64,000 nt of DNA from Dyadobacter sp. CY312 (GCF_021390535.1 NZ_JAJUXG010000004.1:62001-126000); one strand, 5' to 3'. Positions 27,501 through 36,782 are shown, counted from the first letter of the stretch. Notes: generated from the letters alone by a model not told the origin. A program made the numbers and translations.

Positions 27501-28017
27501 CGACGACGACAGGGTAATTCTTGGAAGCAACCGTCCCGACTGGGTTGCTGGTCTTACGAACACATTAAGCTACCGCAATTTCGATTTTAGTTTCTTCTTG
27601 CAGGCGAGGGTAAACAACCTGTATTACGGTGGTTTGCAAACTTTGGGACGCCGAGTGGAAAACGACACATGGAGCCCAACCAACCCGGGTGCGGAATATC
27701 CACAGCCTACTACTGCAACTTTTACCAACTACAATGCTGCCCGCAATTACATAAACGGGACACTTGTCGCTTTGAGAAGCGTGTCGCTTACTTACAATCT
27801 GGATAAGCGCTTTTTGAAAAAACTGAACATTGGCAATGCCCAAATCTACACCCAGGTTCTGAACCCATTTATTTGGGGTGGAGAGGCTGTTAGAATTGGT
27901 TTGAATACGGAGGATACCACCGGTTGGGACACAGCCTCATCGGCTCAGTCGGGCGGCCAAACGAACAATACAATCCTGAACCGAAGCCTTGTTTTCGGTC
28001 TTAGAATTACGCTATAA
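24565..28017 (+). CDS. SusC/RagA-family TonB-dependent outer-membrane receptor
   Basis: The start is set at 24565 (MTFSSFYVEN), giving 1150 residues. The in-frame ATG at 24490 would place the strong leader hairpin inside the coding region. After an extended basic N-region and signal (to about residue 52) comes a carboxypeptidase-regulatory-like domain (about 90-165, GLPGVNVVIKGTNTGTSTD). The plug follows (about 168-290, VMVVGYGTQKKSDITGAI and IEVLKDASATAIYGSRGANG), then the 22-strand barrel to the C-terminus (LVFGLRITL). There is no STN domain, so it is not controlled through a FecR system. It forms the transport pore of the pair with the SusD encoded 19 bp downstream; a sulfatase gene follows, pointing to a sulfated glycan. 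Confidence 0.95.
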   Translation: MTFSSFYVENKRLCAKWDLKQKRKVFYSHLKTISPGIAMAALALAPSTAFSGSFYESGSRAKSKTAQFSVLGQPKNLSGPETYFKLNERRIRGVVADEAGEGLPGVNVVIKGTNTGTSTDVSGKFDLLIPDNQSVLVFSFVGYVTQEVQITSQSELAVTLPADNRSLNEVMVVGYGTQKKSDITGAISRLGEEQIRERPVQNVVQALQGKASGVDITTNQRPGEVGRIRIRGNRSINASNEPLYVIDGIPLSASEVTAINPNDIASIEVLKDASATAIYGSRGANGVILITYKEGKKGKTSINYDVSYASGKIHSTTDWMNAGELLNWQRQSHINGGTYTGNYGTAPDPNFDVQTFGGGEEYGINSIRRAYEWNEDGTVRMRNATAEEIAGGYAASVPVYSAANVFDQKWGDLVTRTGRTQNHQLSLSSGSETSRLYLSLGYLNQEGTMVDQDFNRYSLNLKGDVTPRKWLTVGLALNGAYSLQNYGTSENSSNSGAKDSYGQALALMPYAPAYDENGAILNTNKVGLSTHNVLLNIDNSTNEHKLASILSNITTEIRFAPWLKYNLKFGAQYSDNEYGSFFGPNYTNPFSAVGTAPLIGFNRHGKRFGWTMENLLFFDKQFGVHILGVTALQSMQQNTNNGINIRAQGITFPSSQWYNLSANDFGLPMSYGTSYSRSALMSYMGRVNYSLLDKFLVTLTGRWDGASVLADGYKWEFFPSAAVGYKLEEEDFVKQIDWISQLKLRYSWGRTGNSSVSAYSTGGSITGAAYVFNETQFSGYKSESMPNRNLRWEKTVQQNLGIDFALFRNLITGSAEVYQARTSDLLMSRSIPPVLGFTSILSNVGLTQNRGVEITVSSVNVDNKNFTWKTDFNWSANREKILELTDGKVDDTGNGWYIGQPISVFRDYKYERLWQNTEEDARLIELYRKIGNITAIPGQVKVRDQDLVLVSESTENAKSVTLNSGETVTYLDNGFGTINDDDRVILGSNRPDWVAGLTNTLSYRNFDFSFFLQARVNNLYYGGLQTLGRRVENDTWSPTNPGAEYPQPTTATFTNYNAARNYINGTLVALRSVSLTYNLDKRFLKKLNIGNAQIYTQVLNPFIWGGEAVRIGLNTEDTTGWDTASSAQSGGQTNNTILNRSLVFGLRITL

Positions 28018-28036
28018 ATTACAAATACGATTTGCA

Positions 28037-30292
28037 ATGAAAAAATATCTTACACTTATCCTGTTGGCGTTACCCCTGGTTTCGTGCGAGGATTTTCTTG
28101 AAGAAAAAATGGTCTCCACCATTACGCAGGACTATTTTGAATCTGAAAAAGGACTTGAAGAACTTGTCGTTGGAACATACAATACGTTGCGCTGGAAATA
28201 TGGTTTTATGGAAGGGCCGTATATGTTTGAAACGGGAAACGACATTGCCGAGCCTACCGACAACAACTGGGCGACGATCAGCCCCGCTACATGGGCGCCT
28301 TCGGGCGAAGCGGGCAGTTATGCCAACAACCTCATGGGTTATTACGCGACGCAGCTACTTGGTGGTTATCCCATCATCAACGACTGCAACAAGGCAATTG
28401 AAATTATAAAAGAAAAAGCACCTGGGAAGTTTGGTGCCAATGCGGCTTATTCGAATACCCGTCTTTCGGAGGTGTATTTCCTGCGTGCCTGGACGTACTA
28501 CATGCTGGTAACACAGTTGGGCGACGTACCCATGCCTCTGAAAAGCAACAATTCGCTGCCCGCAGCATTCAACTTTCCAAAGTCGACCTCGGCACAAATT
28601 TATTCGCAGATTATTTCTGATCTGAGATTTGCACACGATCATTTGCCTTTGCCGGGAACAACCGAAAGAGGGCGTATTACCAAATATGCAGCTGCGCATT
28701 TTTTGTCAAAATTATATCTTCAAAGAGAACAGGGTAAGGCATTTCAGACGCACCGCAATGAGGACGGAACCATAAACCCAAACAATCCGGACGCTTACCT
28801 TGGATTACTTTACAAAGGAAGAGGAGCCAATGACCTGGATTCTGCAAGAATATTCTCAACCGAAGTGATTGATGCCTATGCTTCAAAAAACGGCGGTGCT
28901 TATCAGGGCCTTGCAAATGACTTTTGGGATCTTTTCAAAACTGCAAGAGGTGACTGGAGTAATGAGGAAAACGCTGAAATAATTTTGCAGGCCTCTTACG
29001 GTAACAACCTGGCCAATGGACGTTACGGAATGCGTACCACGGCAGCTTTCACCAATGATTATACCAATGCCGCCTGGAATATTCCTTCCAAGACCTGGGC
29101 TTACGGGCTAAGAAAGGGAACGGGATTTCTTCCGACGGACTGGGGATATGACGTTTTTACAGATAAAATAAATGACTCCCGTTTCGAGAAAAGTTTTCAG
29201 ATTGAATACGAAAGTGCTTCTTTTGACAACACTTCATTGACAGACGGACCTGGCTTGCCATACAACCACGTCAGCAACAGATCCCTTACCTGGACGGCAG
29301 ATGAGGCTGCGTATTTTAACGCAAACATCCAGCCGGAATATGACCGCGCTTCGTGGGCAGGGCGCAAGGCTGTAACCGGCCAGCGGAAAATAGGGCAGGG
29401 AGATTTGGGACTTGTGTTCCTGGAAAATACCAAAGAAACTGCGATTGATATACAGGAAGCATTGGCTCAGCCTTACGTACTGTATCCAAGGTGGGTGAAA
29501 AAAGGAAGTGAGTACTATTACAGAAAAACTGGTGCAGACAGACTTGTTTCCAATACCGGTTTGCTTTTGGGTCGTACGCTGAGACCGTCTTCACGCAAGT
29601 TTGTAGATCCGAACCGTAGTACCGTTGACAACCATTTTGGAACAAGAGACGTCGCTATTTTCAGACTGGCCGAAACCTATTTGATACGGGCTGAGGTATA
29701 CGGCAGACAGGGCGATTATGGTAAAGCAATCGCTGATATCAACGTGTTGCGGGCTCGTGCTGCTTATAAAGTTGGCGAAAAACGTGCCGAAGTTTTGGCA
29801 AGAATTTATCCTGGTTCGGATAAATTGCTCAAAACGGAACGCAGTTATCCGTATAGCTCGGCTGAAAATACCTACGATAAAATCCGTGTGGATGCATCGT
29901 ATTGGGATGGCGGTTCTAAAAAATCACTGGCTGAAAATTACCCACCGGAAGCGAATACGACAGAGAAACGTTTTGTACATTTCATTTACAATGAGTTGTC
30001 TCGTGAGTTCAATTTTGAGCAGATTGTGTACGAAGGCATTCACCACGCCGGTATTCAGTTGGAGCGGGTATTGCACCACAATCAATTGGCATCTTCCAAA
30101 GTTGGAAACTGGCCGACGTCAGATAATCCTGTTGGTAACAACGGACAGAATGGTAATGGCAAAGGCGTTTTCTCTGCAAGAAATACCTTTAAACCTTTCC
30201 CACAATCCTTCATGAATATGCTGACGGACGAAAAGGGTGTACCACTGACGTCCGGAGACCAGATCAGGAATTACCAGAATCCGGGGTATTGA
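28037..30292 (+). CDS. SusD/RagB-family outer-membrane lipoprotein
   Basis: The start at 28037 gives a lipoprotein signal (MKKYLTLILLALPLVSC) with Cys17 lipidated and 751 residues in total. That is clearly longer than the usual 500-600 of the family. SusD-like helical TPR features are present, including LSEVYFLRAWTYYMLVTQLG (about 150-170) and FRLAETYLIRAEVYGRQGDY (about 535-555). It should cap the SusC pore encoded just upstream and bind the incoming oligosaccharide. An upstream ATG at 27989 lies inside the SusC gene and is rejected as the start. Confidence 0.95.
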   Translation: MKKYLTLILLALPLVSCEDFLEEKMVSTITQDYFESEKGLEELVVGTYNTLRWKYGFMEGPYMFETGNDIAEPTDNNWATISPATWAPSGEAGSYANNLMGYYATQLLGGYPIINDCNKAIEIIKEKAPGKFGANAAYSNTRLSEVYFLRAWTYYMLVTQLGDVPMPLKSNNSLPAAFNFPKSTSAQIYSQIISDLRFAHDHLPLPGTTERGRITKYAAAHFLSKLYLQREQGKAFQTHRNEDGTINPNNPDAYLGLLYKGRGANDLDSARIFSTEVIDAYASKNGGAYQGLANDFWDLFKTARGDWSNEENAEIILQASYGNNLANGRYGMRTTAAFTNDYTNAAWNIPSKTWAYGLRKGTGFLPTDWGYDVFTDKINDSRFEKSFQIEYESASFDNTSLTDGPGLPYNHVSNRSLTWTADEAAYFNANIQPEYDRASWAGRKAVTGQRKIGQGDLGLVFLENTKETAIDIQEALAQPYVLYPRWVKKGSEYYYRKTGADRLVSNTGLLLGRTLRPSSRKFVDPNRSTVDNHFGTRDVAIFRLAETYLIRAEVYGRQGDYGKAIADINVLRARAAYKVGEKRAEVLARIYPGSDKLLKTERSYPYSSAENTYDKIRVDASYWDGGSKKSLAENYPPEANTTEKRFVHFIYNELSREFNFEQIVYEGIHHAGIQLERVLHHNQLASSKVGNWPTSDNPVGNNGQNGNGKGVFSARNTFKPFPQSFMNMLTDEKGVPLTSGDQIRNYQNPGY

Positions 30293-30466
30293 TGGGTAGG
30301 AAATAAGAAGTTAAGAAGTTAGCCGGGGTCGCGGGCGACAATTAGGAGTTAAGAATGGGAGACACATGAATTAACCATTAACACTTAACATTCAAAAATT
30401 AAAAACAGGTAGGGAAGGAGATGTTCAGCCTTACAGGGAAATGTTGAATGTGTAATTTGATAAAAT

Positions 30467-31834
30467 ATGAATAAAATAAAATTATTAATTGGTGCGCTTT
30501 TGATTTCGGCAACTGCCTGGGCTCAGCAGACACCTAATATTGTTTTTATCCTGGCTGATGATCTTGGTTATGGCGATTTGGGAGTTTACGGACAGAAATT
30601 GATACGTACACCAAACATTGATCAGCTCGCAAAAGAAGGCGTGAAGTTTACCGATTTTTATGCCGGTGCACCTGTCTGCTCTCCTTCACGGAGCGTGTTG
30701 ATGACCGGGCAGCATACAGGGCATACGACCATTCGGGGAAACATGACCAAACAGGGTGGCAAGCCTGGAAATAAGGGAAATAAAACCATTTACAGGGCTA
30801 ATCTGGCTGTGAACGATTTTACGATTGGAAACTTGCTCAGAGAGTCTGGCTATACAACAGCAATGGCTGGTAAATGGCATTTGGACGGTTATGACAGCCT
30901 GGCAACGCCTATTCACCGGGGTTTCGATTATTTCTCTGGTTGGTTGATCAGTTATCCAGAAACTTATGCAAACGGCTATTGGCCTACGCAACGTTATGTG
31001 AATGGAACGACTGTGAGTATTGATAAGAACAAAAACGAAGCAAAGGGCTATTATGCTGATGCCATCACAACGGACGAAGCTCTGGACTTTTTAACAAAAC
31101 AGAAAAATACAAAAAAGCCATTTATGCTGATGGTCAATTACAACAATCCGCACTCACCGCTGGATGCTCCCGACAACTCAGCTTACGCAGATAAAGAATG
31201 GCCGGAAAGCATGAAAACATACGCTTCGATGGTGCACAATCTGGATCAGAATGTAGGAAAAATTAAAAAGTACCTGGTTGATCATGATCTGAAAAATACC
31301 ATAGTTTTCTTCTGTTCAGACAATGGAGCAAGATCCGAAGGAACGAAAAAGTTGACTGAGGTGGCGGAATTTTTCAACTCCGGCGGAGAACTAAAAGGTT
31401 ACAAACGTGACATGTACGACGGCGGAATTCGGATCCCTATGATCGTCTGGGCGCCTGGATTACTGCCAGCAGGAAAAGTGGATCACATACCGGGTTACTT
31501 TGCCGACATCATGCCCACCTTCGCCGGTATTGCAAAATCCAAAGTGAAATACCAATCCGATGGAACCAACATTCTGTCTTTTGCGGGAGCCAAAAAGGAG
31601 CCGGCAAAACCAAGATTTTTGTATTGGGAATTTTTTGAAAACGGTTTCGAACAAGCCGTTCGATATGGAGACTGGAAAGCAGTGAAACGAGCTGGCAAAC
31701 TGGAACTTTACAATATTTCGAAAGATATAGGTGAAAAGAATGATGTTGCTGCCCAAAATCCAGCGGTGGTTAAAACCATAGAAACCTACCTGACAACAAG
31801 CCGGACCGAATCACCGTTCTGGCCATTGAATTAG
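30467..31834 (+). CDS. Sulfatase (formylglycine-dependent arylsulfatase type)
   Basis: This 455-residue protein has a signal peptide (about 1-19). The N-terminal metal-binding motif is NIVFILADDLGYGDLG, and the sulfatase signature CSPSR has Cys71 as the residue converted to formylglycine. GKWHLD and a later CSDNGA motif complete the active site. It acts in the periplasm or at the surface, removing sulfate esters. The gene lies 174 bp after the SusD gene with no terminator between, so it is probably the third gene of the operon and hints that the imported glycan is sulfated. No sulfatase-maturing enzyme is encoded in the window, and the exact substrate is unknown. Confidence 0.95.
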   Translation: MNKIKLLIGALLISATAWAQQTPNIVFILADDLGYGDLGVYGQKLIRTPNIDQLAKEGVKFTDFYAGAPVCSPSRSVLMTGQHTGHTTIRGNMTKQGGKPGNKGNKTIYRANLAVNDFTIGNLLRESGYTTAMAGKWHLDGYDSLATPIHRGFDYFSGWLISYPETYANGYWPTQRYVNGTTVSIDKNKNEAKGYYADAITTDEALDFLTKQKNTKKPFMLMVNYNNPHSPLDAPDNSAYADKEWPESMKTYASMVHNLDQNVGKIKKYLVDHDLKNTIVFFCSDNGARSEGTKKLTEVAEFFNSGGELKGYKRDMYDGGIRIPMIVWAPGLLPAGKVDHIPGYFADIMPTFAGIAKSKVKYQSDGTNILSFAGAKKEPAKPRFLYWEFFENGFEQAVRYGDWKAVKRAGKLELYNISKDIGEKNDVAAQNPAVVKTIETYLTTSRTESPFWPLN

Positions 31835-31868
31835 CGAGGGGTATTTGGTCCTGGTAACATTATTGAAG

Positions 31869-31900
31869 CGCCTGTCAACTTTAGTTGGCGGGTGTTTTTT
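31869..31900 (+). terminator. Intrinsic terminator after the sulfatase gene
   Basis: CCTGTCAACT (31871-31880) pairs with AGTTGGCGGG (31883-31892) including G-U pairs, followed by GTGTTTTTTT. It ends the SusC/SusD/sulfatase operon. Confidence 0.8.
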
Positions 31901-32036
31901 TGTGGTACGCCTGTATAAATATGTAGAAGTCGCGTTCCAACTTGTATAAGACTTATAATTGAAATTTAGATTTTAATAATTTAATTAAGAAATTCTGAAT
32001 TTAATTGTTAATTTTATTCGTTCATCAACAAATATC

Positions 32037-32330
32037 ATGATTATATTCAGTTACAAAACGATCAGAGATTTCTGTGACATATATGCTGAAACCTCTGATG
32101 CTCTGAACAATTGGTACACCATTGTTTCAAAGGCTAATTTTTCGAATTTTAATGATTTGCGACTTATGTTTAACTCTGTTGATGCCGTGGGAAATGATTT
32201 ATATGTTTTTAATATTAAGGGAAACCATTATCGCCTAATAGCAAGAATTCATTTCAATGTCAGGACAGTATACATCAAATTCGTAGGAACTCACAAACAA
32301 TATGACAAACTTGATTTGACTAAATTATGA
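32037..32330 (+). CDS. higB: HigB-family mRNA interferase toxin
   Basis: This 97-residue basic protein has the HigB_toxin (RelE-like) fold. Features are an N-terminal KTIRDFCDIYAETSDALNNW, the central VFNIKGNHYRLIARIHFN (about 55-72) and the C-terminal FVGTHKQYDKLD. The family cleaves translated mRNA on the ribosome. Gene order is toxin first, then antitoxin, as usual for HigBA, with a 4-bp overlap (32327-32330). It lies between two SusC/SusD loci, as expected of a small mobile addiction module. Confidence 0.93.
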   Translation: MIIFSYKTIRDFCDIYAETSDALNNWYTIVSKANFSNFNDLRLMFNSVDAVGNDLYVFNIKGNHYRLIARIHFNVRTVYIKFVGTHKQYDKLDLTKL

Positions 32331-32710
32331 AAATGAATAAAACCAAATACGTGATTACTTCCGAAGAACAGCATGCAGAAATGCTTTTAAAAATTGATGC
32401 ATTGATGAGGAAAGGAGAAAAGAATGTGACAGAGGAGGAGTCAGAAGAAATAAGAGCCATCGGAACCGCGTTGCAAAAATACGAACAGGGAATTTACACA
32501 ATCCCTACTCCTGCAACGTTGGAAGGAATGATTGAGCTACGTATGTATGAAATGCGCCTCAAACAAAAGGATCTTGCAGAAACTCTTGGGGTGTCTCCCG
32601 TGAAATTATCTATGATTCTCCGTGGCAAGCAAAAACCCGATATTCCTTTTATCAAAGCCCTTCATACCAAATTGAAGGTGCCCGCTGATTTTATATTGGA
32701 GCACATCTGA
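32327..32710 (+). CDS. higA: HigA-type antitoxin, XRE-family HTH
   Basis: This 127-residue protein has an acidic helical N-terminal part (about 1-60). A C-terminal XRE helix-turn-helix follows at about 70-125, with MRLKQKDLAETLGVSPVKLS and GKQKPDIPFIKAL. It should bind and neutralise HigB and repress the shared promoter. Its start overlaps the toxin stop in ATGA, giving translational coupling. A strong hairpin terminator lies 37 bp downstream. Confidence 0.93.
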   Translation: MKMNKTKYVITSEEQHAEMLLKIDALMRKGEKNVTEEESEEIRAIGTALQKYEQGIYTIPTPATLEGMIELRMYEMRLKQKDLAETLGVSPVKLSMILRGKQKPDIPFIKALHTKLKVPADFILEHI

Positions 32711-32747
32711 AATACATTCCAACACGTGAGCCTTTTCATTTAGTCTT

Positions 32748-32791
32748 AGTGCCGTAGTTGCATGAGCTTACATGCCTACGGCACTTATTTT
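32748..32791 (+). terminator. Intrinsic terminator after higBA
   Basis: AGTGCCGTAG (32748-32757) pairs perfectly with CTACGGCACT (32776-32785). An inner GCATG/CATGC stem (32760-32764 with 32771-32775) and a TATTTTT tail complete it. Confidence 0.9.
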
Positions 32792-33623
32792 TAGCGTCAA
32801 TATTCCGGTTGATTCTAATCTAACAAATCCGTTTTGTCATTATAGTTGTTGGTAAGCCAAATCTGTTCATTACAACGTACTACAACTTATTTATGGAAAC
32901 GTGACATTCCGGCACCGACTTTTCCTTGCTCTAAGTCTTCTTTTTCAGAATTATGTATTGTTGCCTCTCTATGCTCGAATACTTATATTGGTAAATGTGA
33001 AAAATCTGATATTTTATTCTACACTATTTCGGAATAGTAATATATATGCTTGTTATTGTTAATTGTTGCCGAATAATACTTTATTGTTGTTAAAATTGCT
33101 TGGGTTTAGGTTAATATCGGTAAAGAATCCATATTGTAATGTCCTTAATATTGTGATAGCGAATCCGGAAGCGCCTTTTGCAGAGTCATTTAATCAAGAG
33201 GTTTGTGCTCTTCATAATTTTAGTTTAGTGTAGGATAAAAATTGTTTAAAGTATCTATGTAGCCAGGAAACAAAGTTTCGGTTCACATTGCTTCGTTGCG
33301 TATATACCTGTACGATCAGCGTTTGCTGCAATGTATTTTTACTGCGAAAGGATAACGTCATGCGGAATGGCTGGATGTTGTTCATTGATCATTTAGATTG
33401 ATTCGTTTGCAAAACATGGGTTTGCTTCGGGGATGGCTGGTGTCTTCCTGACGAAGTCCTCATGTCCGTGAATAGCTGTTTACCTTGAATTATTAAGAAT
33501 TTTTGTTTGCCACTTATCAAAGGGAAACGGGACGCTGGCTTTGCGTGCCCTGTTCGCGGTTGTGTATTGCGTCTATTGCTTGCCAAAAAGTTTAAATGTT
33601 GAGTCTTAACCTATAAATACAGT
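32792..33623. other. Long gene-free region upstream of a SusC gene
   Basis: About 830 bp between the higBA terminator and the next SusC start contain no credible gene. The first 400 bp are very A+T-rich, and the part after about 33250 is of more normal composition. Imperfect TAnnTTTG-like boxes occur (for example TAAAATTG near 33090). No hairpin or known riboswitch stood out. It may hold a long leader or an unrecognised RNA. Confidence 0.4.
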
Positions 33624-36600
33624 ATGAGAAAGTATCTTTATCTGATGTGCTGTTTGCTGCTGACACAGGTCGCGCTGGCACAAACAAAATCGATCACGGG
33701 AACGGTGATCGGCAAAAATGACAATAAGCCCATTCCGGGAGCTACCATTCGGGTGGAAGGAACTTCGTCGGGAACACAAACAAACGCGGAAGGGGTATTT
33801 AGTTTACAGGTGCCGGAGAAAAGTGTGCTTACAATATCTTTTATAGGTTATGTAAAAGAGACGGTTCAGACAGACAATAGAAAAGACTATCAGATTTCCT
33901 TAGCCGAGGATGCCACAGCTTTGCAGGAGGTTGTGATTAATGCCGCCTATGGAACCTCCGATAAAAAAGCATTTACAGGTTCTGCCACTGTGGTAGGCAG
34001 CGAACGGATCATGTCCACGCAGCCAACAAACCTGTCTCAGTCGTTACAGGGAACGAGTCCGGGTGTGCAGGTGCTTAACACAAACGGTGCTCCTGGTAGC
34101 GATGCAACCATCGTGATTCGTGGTTTAAGTTCTGTTGGAGGTGGAAACAGTCCGCTTTACATACTGGACGGTATGCCTTACGATGGTAACCTGAACTCGA
34201 TCAACCCGAATGATATTGCCAGCATGACCGTGTTGAAAGATGCGGCTGCAACTACGCTTTACGGTTCACGTGCTGCTAATGGTGTTTTGGTGATCACAAC
34301 CAAAAAAGGAACATCTTCCAAACCCACAATTAATGTGAGAAGCAACTGGGGCTATTCTGATATGGCCGTTGCCTATCCGGATAAATTACAACCACAGCAG
34401 CTTCTTGAAATTGCCTGGGAAGCGCTGCGAAATGGTAGAATGGACAGGGGAATCGCTGCCGATGTAGCGGCTCAATATGCTACGGACAATGTGGTGCAGG
34501 AGTATTTTCAAAACCGTGAAAGAAACGTTTACAACACGGCAACGCCGATCGGCCTGGATGGAAAATTGAAAGCGGATGCAGTACAACTTTATTCGGGCGA
34601 CTGGCTGAGCGAGTATTTCAAGCCGCGATTGAGACAGGAATACAGCCTCGATATCAGTGGAGCTACGGGTGAAAACAATAAGACATCCTACTTTATTTCC
34701 GGTTCGTATCTGAATGATAAAGGTAGTTTTAAAGTGCAGGAATTCAGTCGTTTCTCCGGTCGTGCCAATGTCAATTCGCAGGTGAATAAATGGCTGAATC
34801 TTGGAACGAATATTTCTTACGGTCATTCGAAACAACAAAATCCAAATGTACAGGCTCGATTTACACGTGTGATGCCGTCGGTGTATCCGGTGTACGAATG
34901 GGATTACACCAACGGAGGCTATAAGCGCGATCCTTACGGAAACCTGATGCCAGATTATGGCGATGCAACCCGTACCGAATGGAGAGGCTGGAACCCGGGT
35001 TTTGTGGGTGATTATAAAAACCCTTATGACTGGAATTTCGATTACAACCAAACGGACAACCTTTCTACAAGAAACTTTGCAGAAGTACAGATACTTCCAA
35101 GTCTTAAATTCAGAAGTGGAATCAGTACCGATTTTCAGCTGTATTCTGCTCACGCATATCAGTCGTCAACGCTTACTTCTACTGCTGGTTACGGTGGTTG
35201 GGGATCAAGGTCTTCCGATCGCAGGTTTTCCTATACCTTCAATAACCTGATGACTTACGATAAGGATTTCGGTCTACACAATGTAAACCTTTTGGCAGGA
35301 CAGGAAATATACCGTGCCCGTTACAATTACCTGAATGCCGGTAAACAGCGTTTTGCTTTGGGTGGTTTATATGAATTGGGTGCAGCAGCTGAAATGTCCT
35401 CATCAAGTTCTTCGGAAGACAATTATCGTTTGATGAGCTATTTGTCCCGTTTTGAGTACAACTACAATCAAAAATATTATCTATCGGCCAGTTTCCGTAA
35501 GGATGGTTCTTCAAGATTTTCGCCAGACAATCGATGGGGTAACTTCTGGTCCGTTGGTGGAGCCTGGATCATTTCAGCAGAAAACTTCCTGAAAGGTGCA
35601 GGATGGATCGATAATCTGAAAATTCGTGCCAGCCATGGTGTGGTTGGTAACGACCGGGTTGCAGCAGGATATTATGCATACCAGGGACTTTACGCAACCG
35701 GAAGTAACGACTACAACGATCCGGGAGTAATTCTTTCAAAATTGCCAACGCCAAATCTGGTTTGGGAAAGTAATGAGCAAACTGACCTTGGTGTTGATTT
35801 TCAGCTGTTCGGTCGCAGGTTACACGGAACATTGGATTTGTTCAGTCGTAAATCGAAGGATTTGATTTTCAACAGACCATTGGCTCCGTCTGTTGGTTTG
35901 AGCAGCATTTCAGAAAACATTGGTGATATTAAAAATGATGGTATCGAATTGGAATTGGGTACGTACATTTTCAAGAATAAAGATTTCGCCTGGAATATTG
36001 ATCTGAATGCATCTCACTACAAAAATGTAATTACCCGCTTGCCACAGAAAGAGATCATCGACGGTCGTTTTAAAATGATGGAAGGCAAATCCCGCTATGA
36101 GTTTTTCCTGGTAGACTGGGCTGGTGTAAATCCTGAAACCGGAAACAATACCTGGTACAAATACAACGCCGACGGAAGCCGTACAGTTACGGAACTGTAT
36201 ACCGAAGTGAATAACAACGATCAGAAAAGATTTCAGGGTAGCTCATTGCCGGATCTGTTCGGTGCACTTACCAACTCATTCAATTACAAAGGTTTTGATC
36301 TTTCCGTAATGCTTTATTACAGTGTTGGTGGCAAACTTTATGATGCTGATTATGCAGAAGGTGTAAGGTACAGAAGAGGTTTCAATATGAGTACAGATAT
36401 TCTGGATCGCTGGACACCGGAAAATACCGACACACGCATTCCACGTATTTCAGAATTTACACAAACAAACGTAGGTTCAGCCTCATCCCAGTACTTGTTT
36501 GACAACAGCTTCCTGAGACTTCGCAACGTTTCTCTTGGTTATTCATTGCCAAAAAATGTGGTTCAGAAACTGAGAGTTGGTAACATCAAATTGTTCGCTC

Positions 36601-36752
36601 AGGGCACCAACCTATTCACCTGGGGTGAAGCTGCAAAAAGAGGTACTGATCCTGAAACCGGTCTGAACGGAACGGTTGCCAACGGAACAAATGGCGATGG
36701 TGCCGGTTCAATCAGAAAAAGCTGGTCATTCGGCTTACAGGCTACTTTGTAA
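33624..36752 (+). CDS. SusC/RagA-family TonB-dependent outer-membrane receptor
   Basis: This 1042-residue receptor has a signal peptide (about 1-19). A carboxypeptidase-regulatory-like domain follows (about 23-100, KPIPGATIRVEGTSSGTQTN), then the plug (about 110-225, MTVLKDAAATTLYGSRAANG) and the barrel. There is no STN domain. It is followed 30 bp later by its SusD partner. Nothing here names the substrate, since no enzyme gene is attached. Confidence 0.95.
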   Translation: MRKYLYLMCCLLLTQVALAQTKSITGTVIGKNDNKPIPGATIRVEGTSSGTQTNAEGVFSLQVPEKSVLTISFIGYVKETVQTDNRKDYQISLAEDATALQEVVINAAYGTSDKKAFTGSATVVGSERIMSTQPTNLSQSLQGTSPGVQVLNTNGAPGSDATIVIRGLSSVGGGNSPLYILDGMPYDGNLNSINPNDIASMTVLKDAAATTLYGSRAANGVLVITTKKGTSSKPTINVRSNWGYSDMAVAYPDKLQPQQLLEIAWEALRNGRMDRGIAADVAAQYATDNVVQEYFQNRERNVYNTATPIGLDGKLKADAVQLYSGDWLSEYFKPRLRQEYSLDISGATGENNKTSYFISGSYLNDKGSFKVQEFSRFSGRANVNSQVNKWLNLGTNISYGHSKQQNPNVQARFTRVMPSVYPVYEWDYTNGGYKRDPYGNLMPDYGDATRTEWRGWNPGFVGDYKNPYDWNFDYNQTDNLSTRNFAEVQILPSLKFRSGISTDFQLYSAHAYQSSTLTSTAGYGGWGSRSSDRRFSYTFNNLMTYDKDFGLHNVNLLAGQEIYRARYNYLNAGKQRFALGGLYELGAAAEMSSSSSSEDNYRLMSYLSRFEYNYNQKYYLSASFRKDGSSRFSPDNRWGNFWSVGGAWIISAENFLKGAGWIDNLKIRASHGVVGNDRVAAGYYAYQGLYATGSNDYNDPGVILSKLPTPNLVWESNEQTDLGVDFQLFGRRLHGTLDLFSRKSKDLIFNRPLAPSVGLSSISENIGDIKNDGIELELGTYIFKNKDFAWNIDLNASHYKNVITRLPQKEIIDGRFKMMEGKSRYEFFLVDWAGVNPETGNNTWYKYNADGSRTVTELYTEVNNNDQKRFQGSSLPDLFGALTNSFNYKGFDLSVMLYYSVGGKLYDADYAEGVRYRRGFNMSTDILDRWTPENTDTRIPRISEFTQTNVGSASSQYLFDNSFLRLRNVSLGYSLPKNVVQKLRVGNIKLFAQGTNLFTWGEAAKRGTDPETGLNGTVANGTNGDGAGSIRKSWSFGLQATL

Positions 36753-36782
36753 TCAAGTCATCAAAGCAAAATCATCAAAGAC

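Noticed and set aside
32846-33586. Short frames of 63 and 65 codons in the gap before the second SusC gene
   Set aside because: No plausible ribosome binding site, domain or signal sequence was seen.
34386-35153. 255-codon minus-strand frame inside a SusC gene
   Set aside because: It is fully antisense to a well-supported receptor and has no protein-family features.
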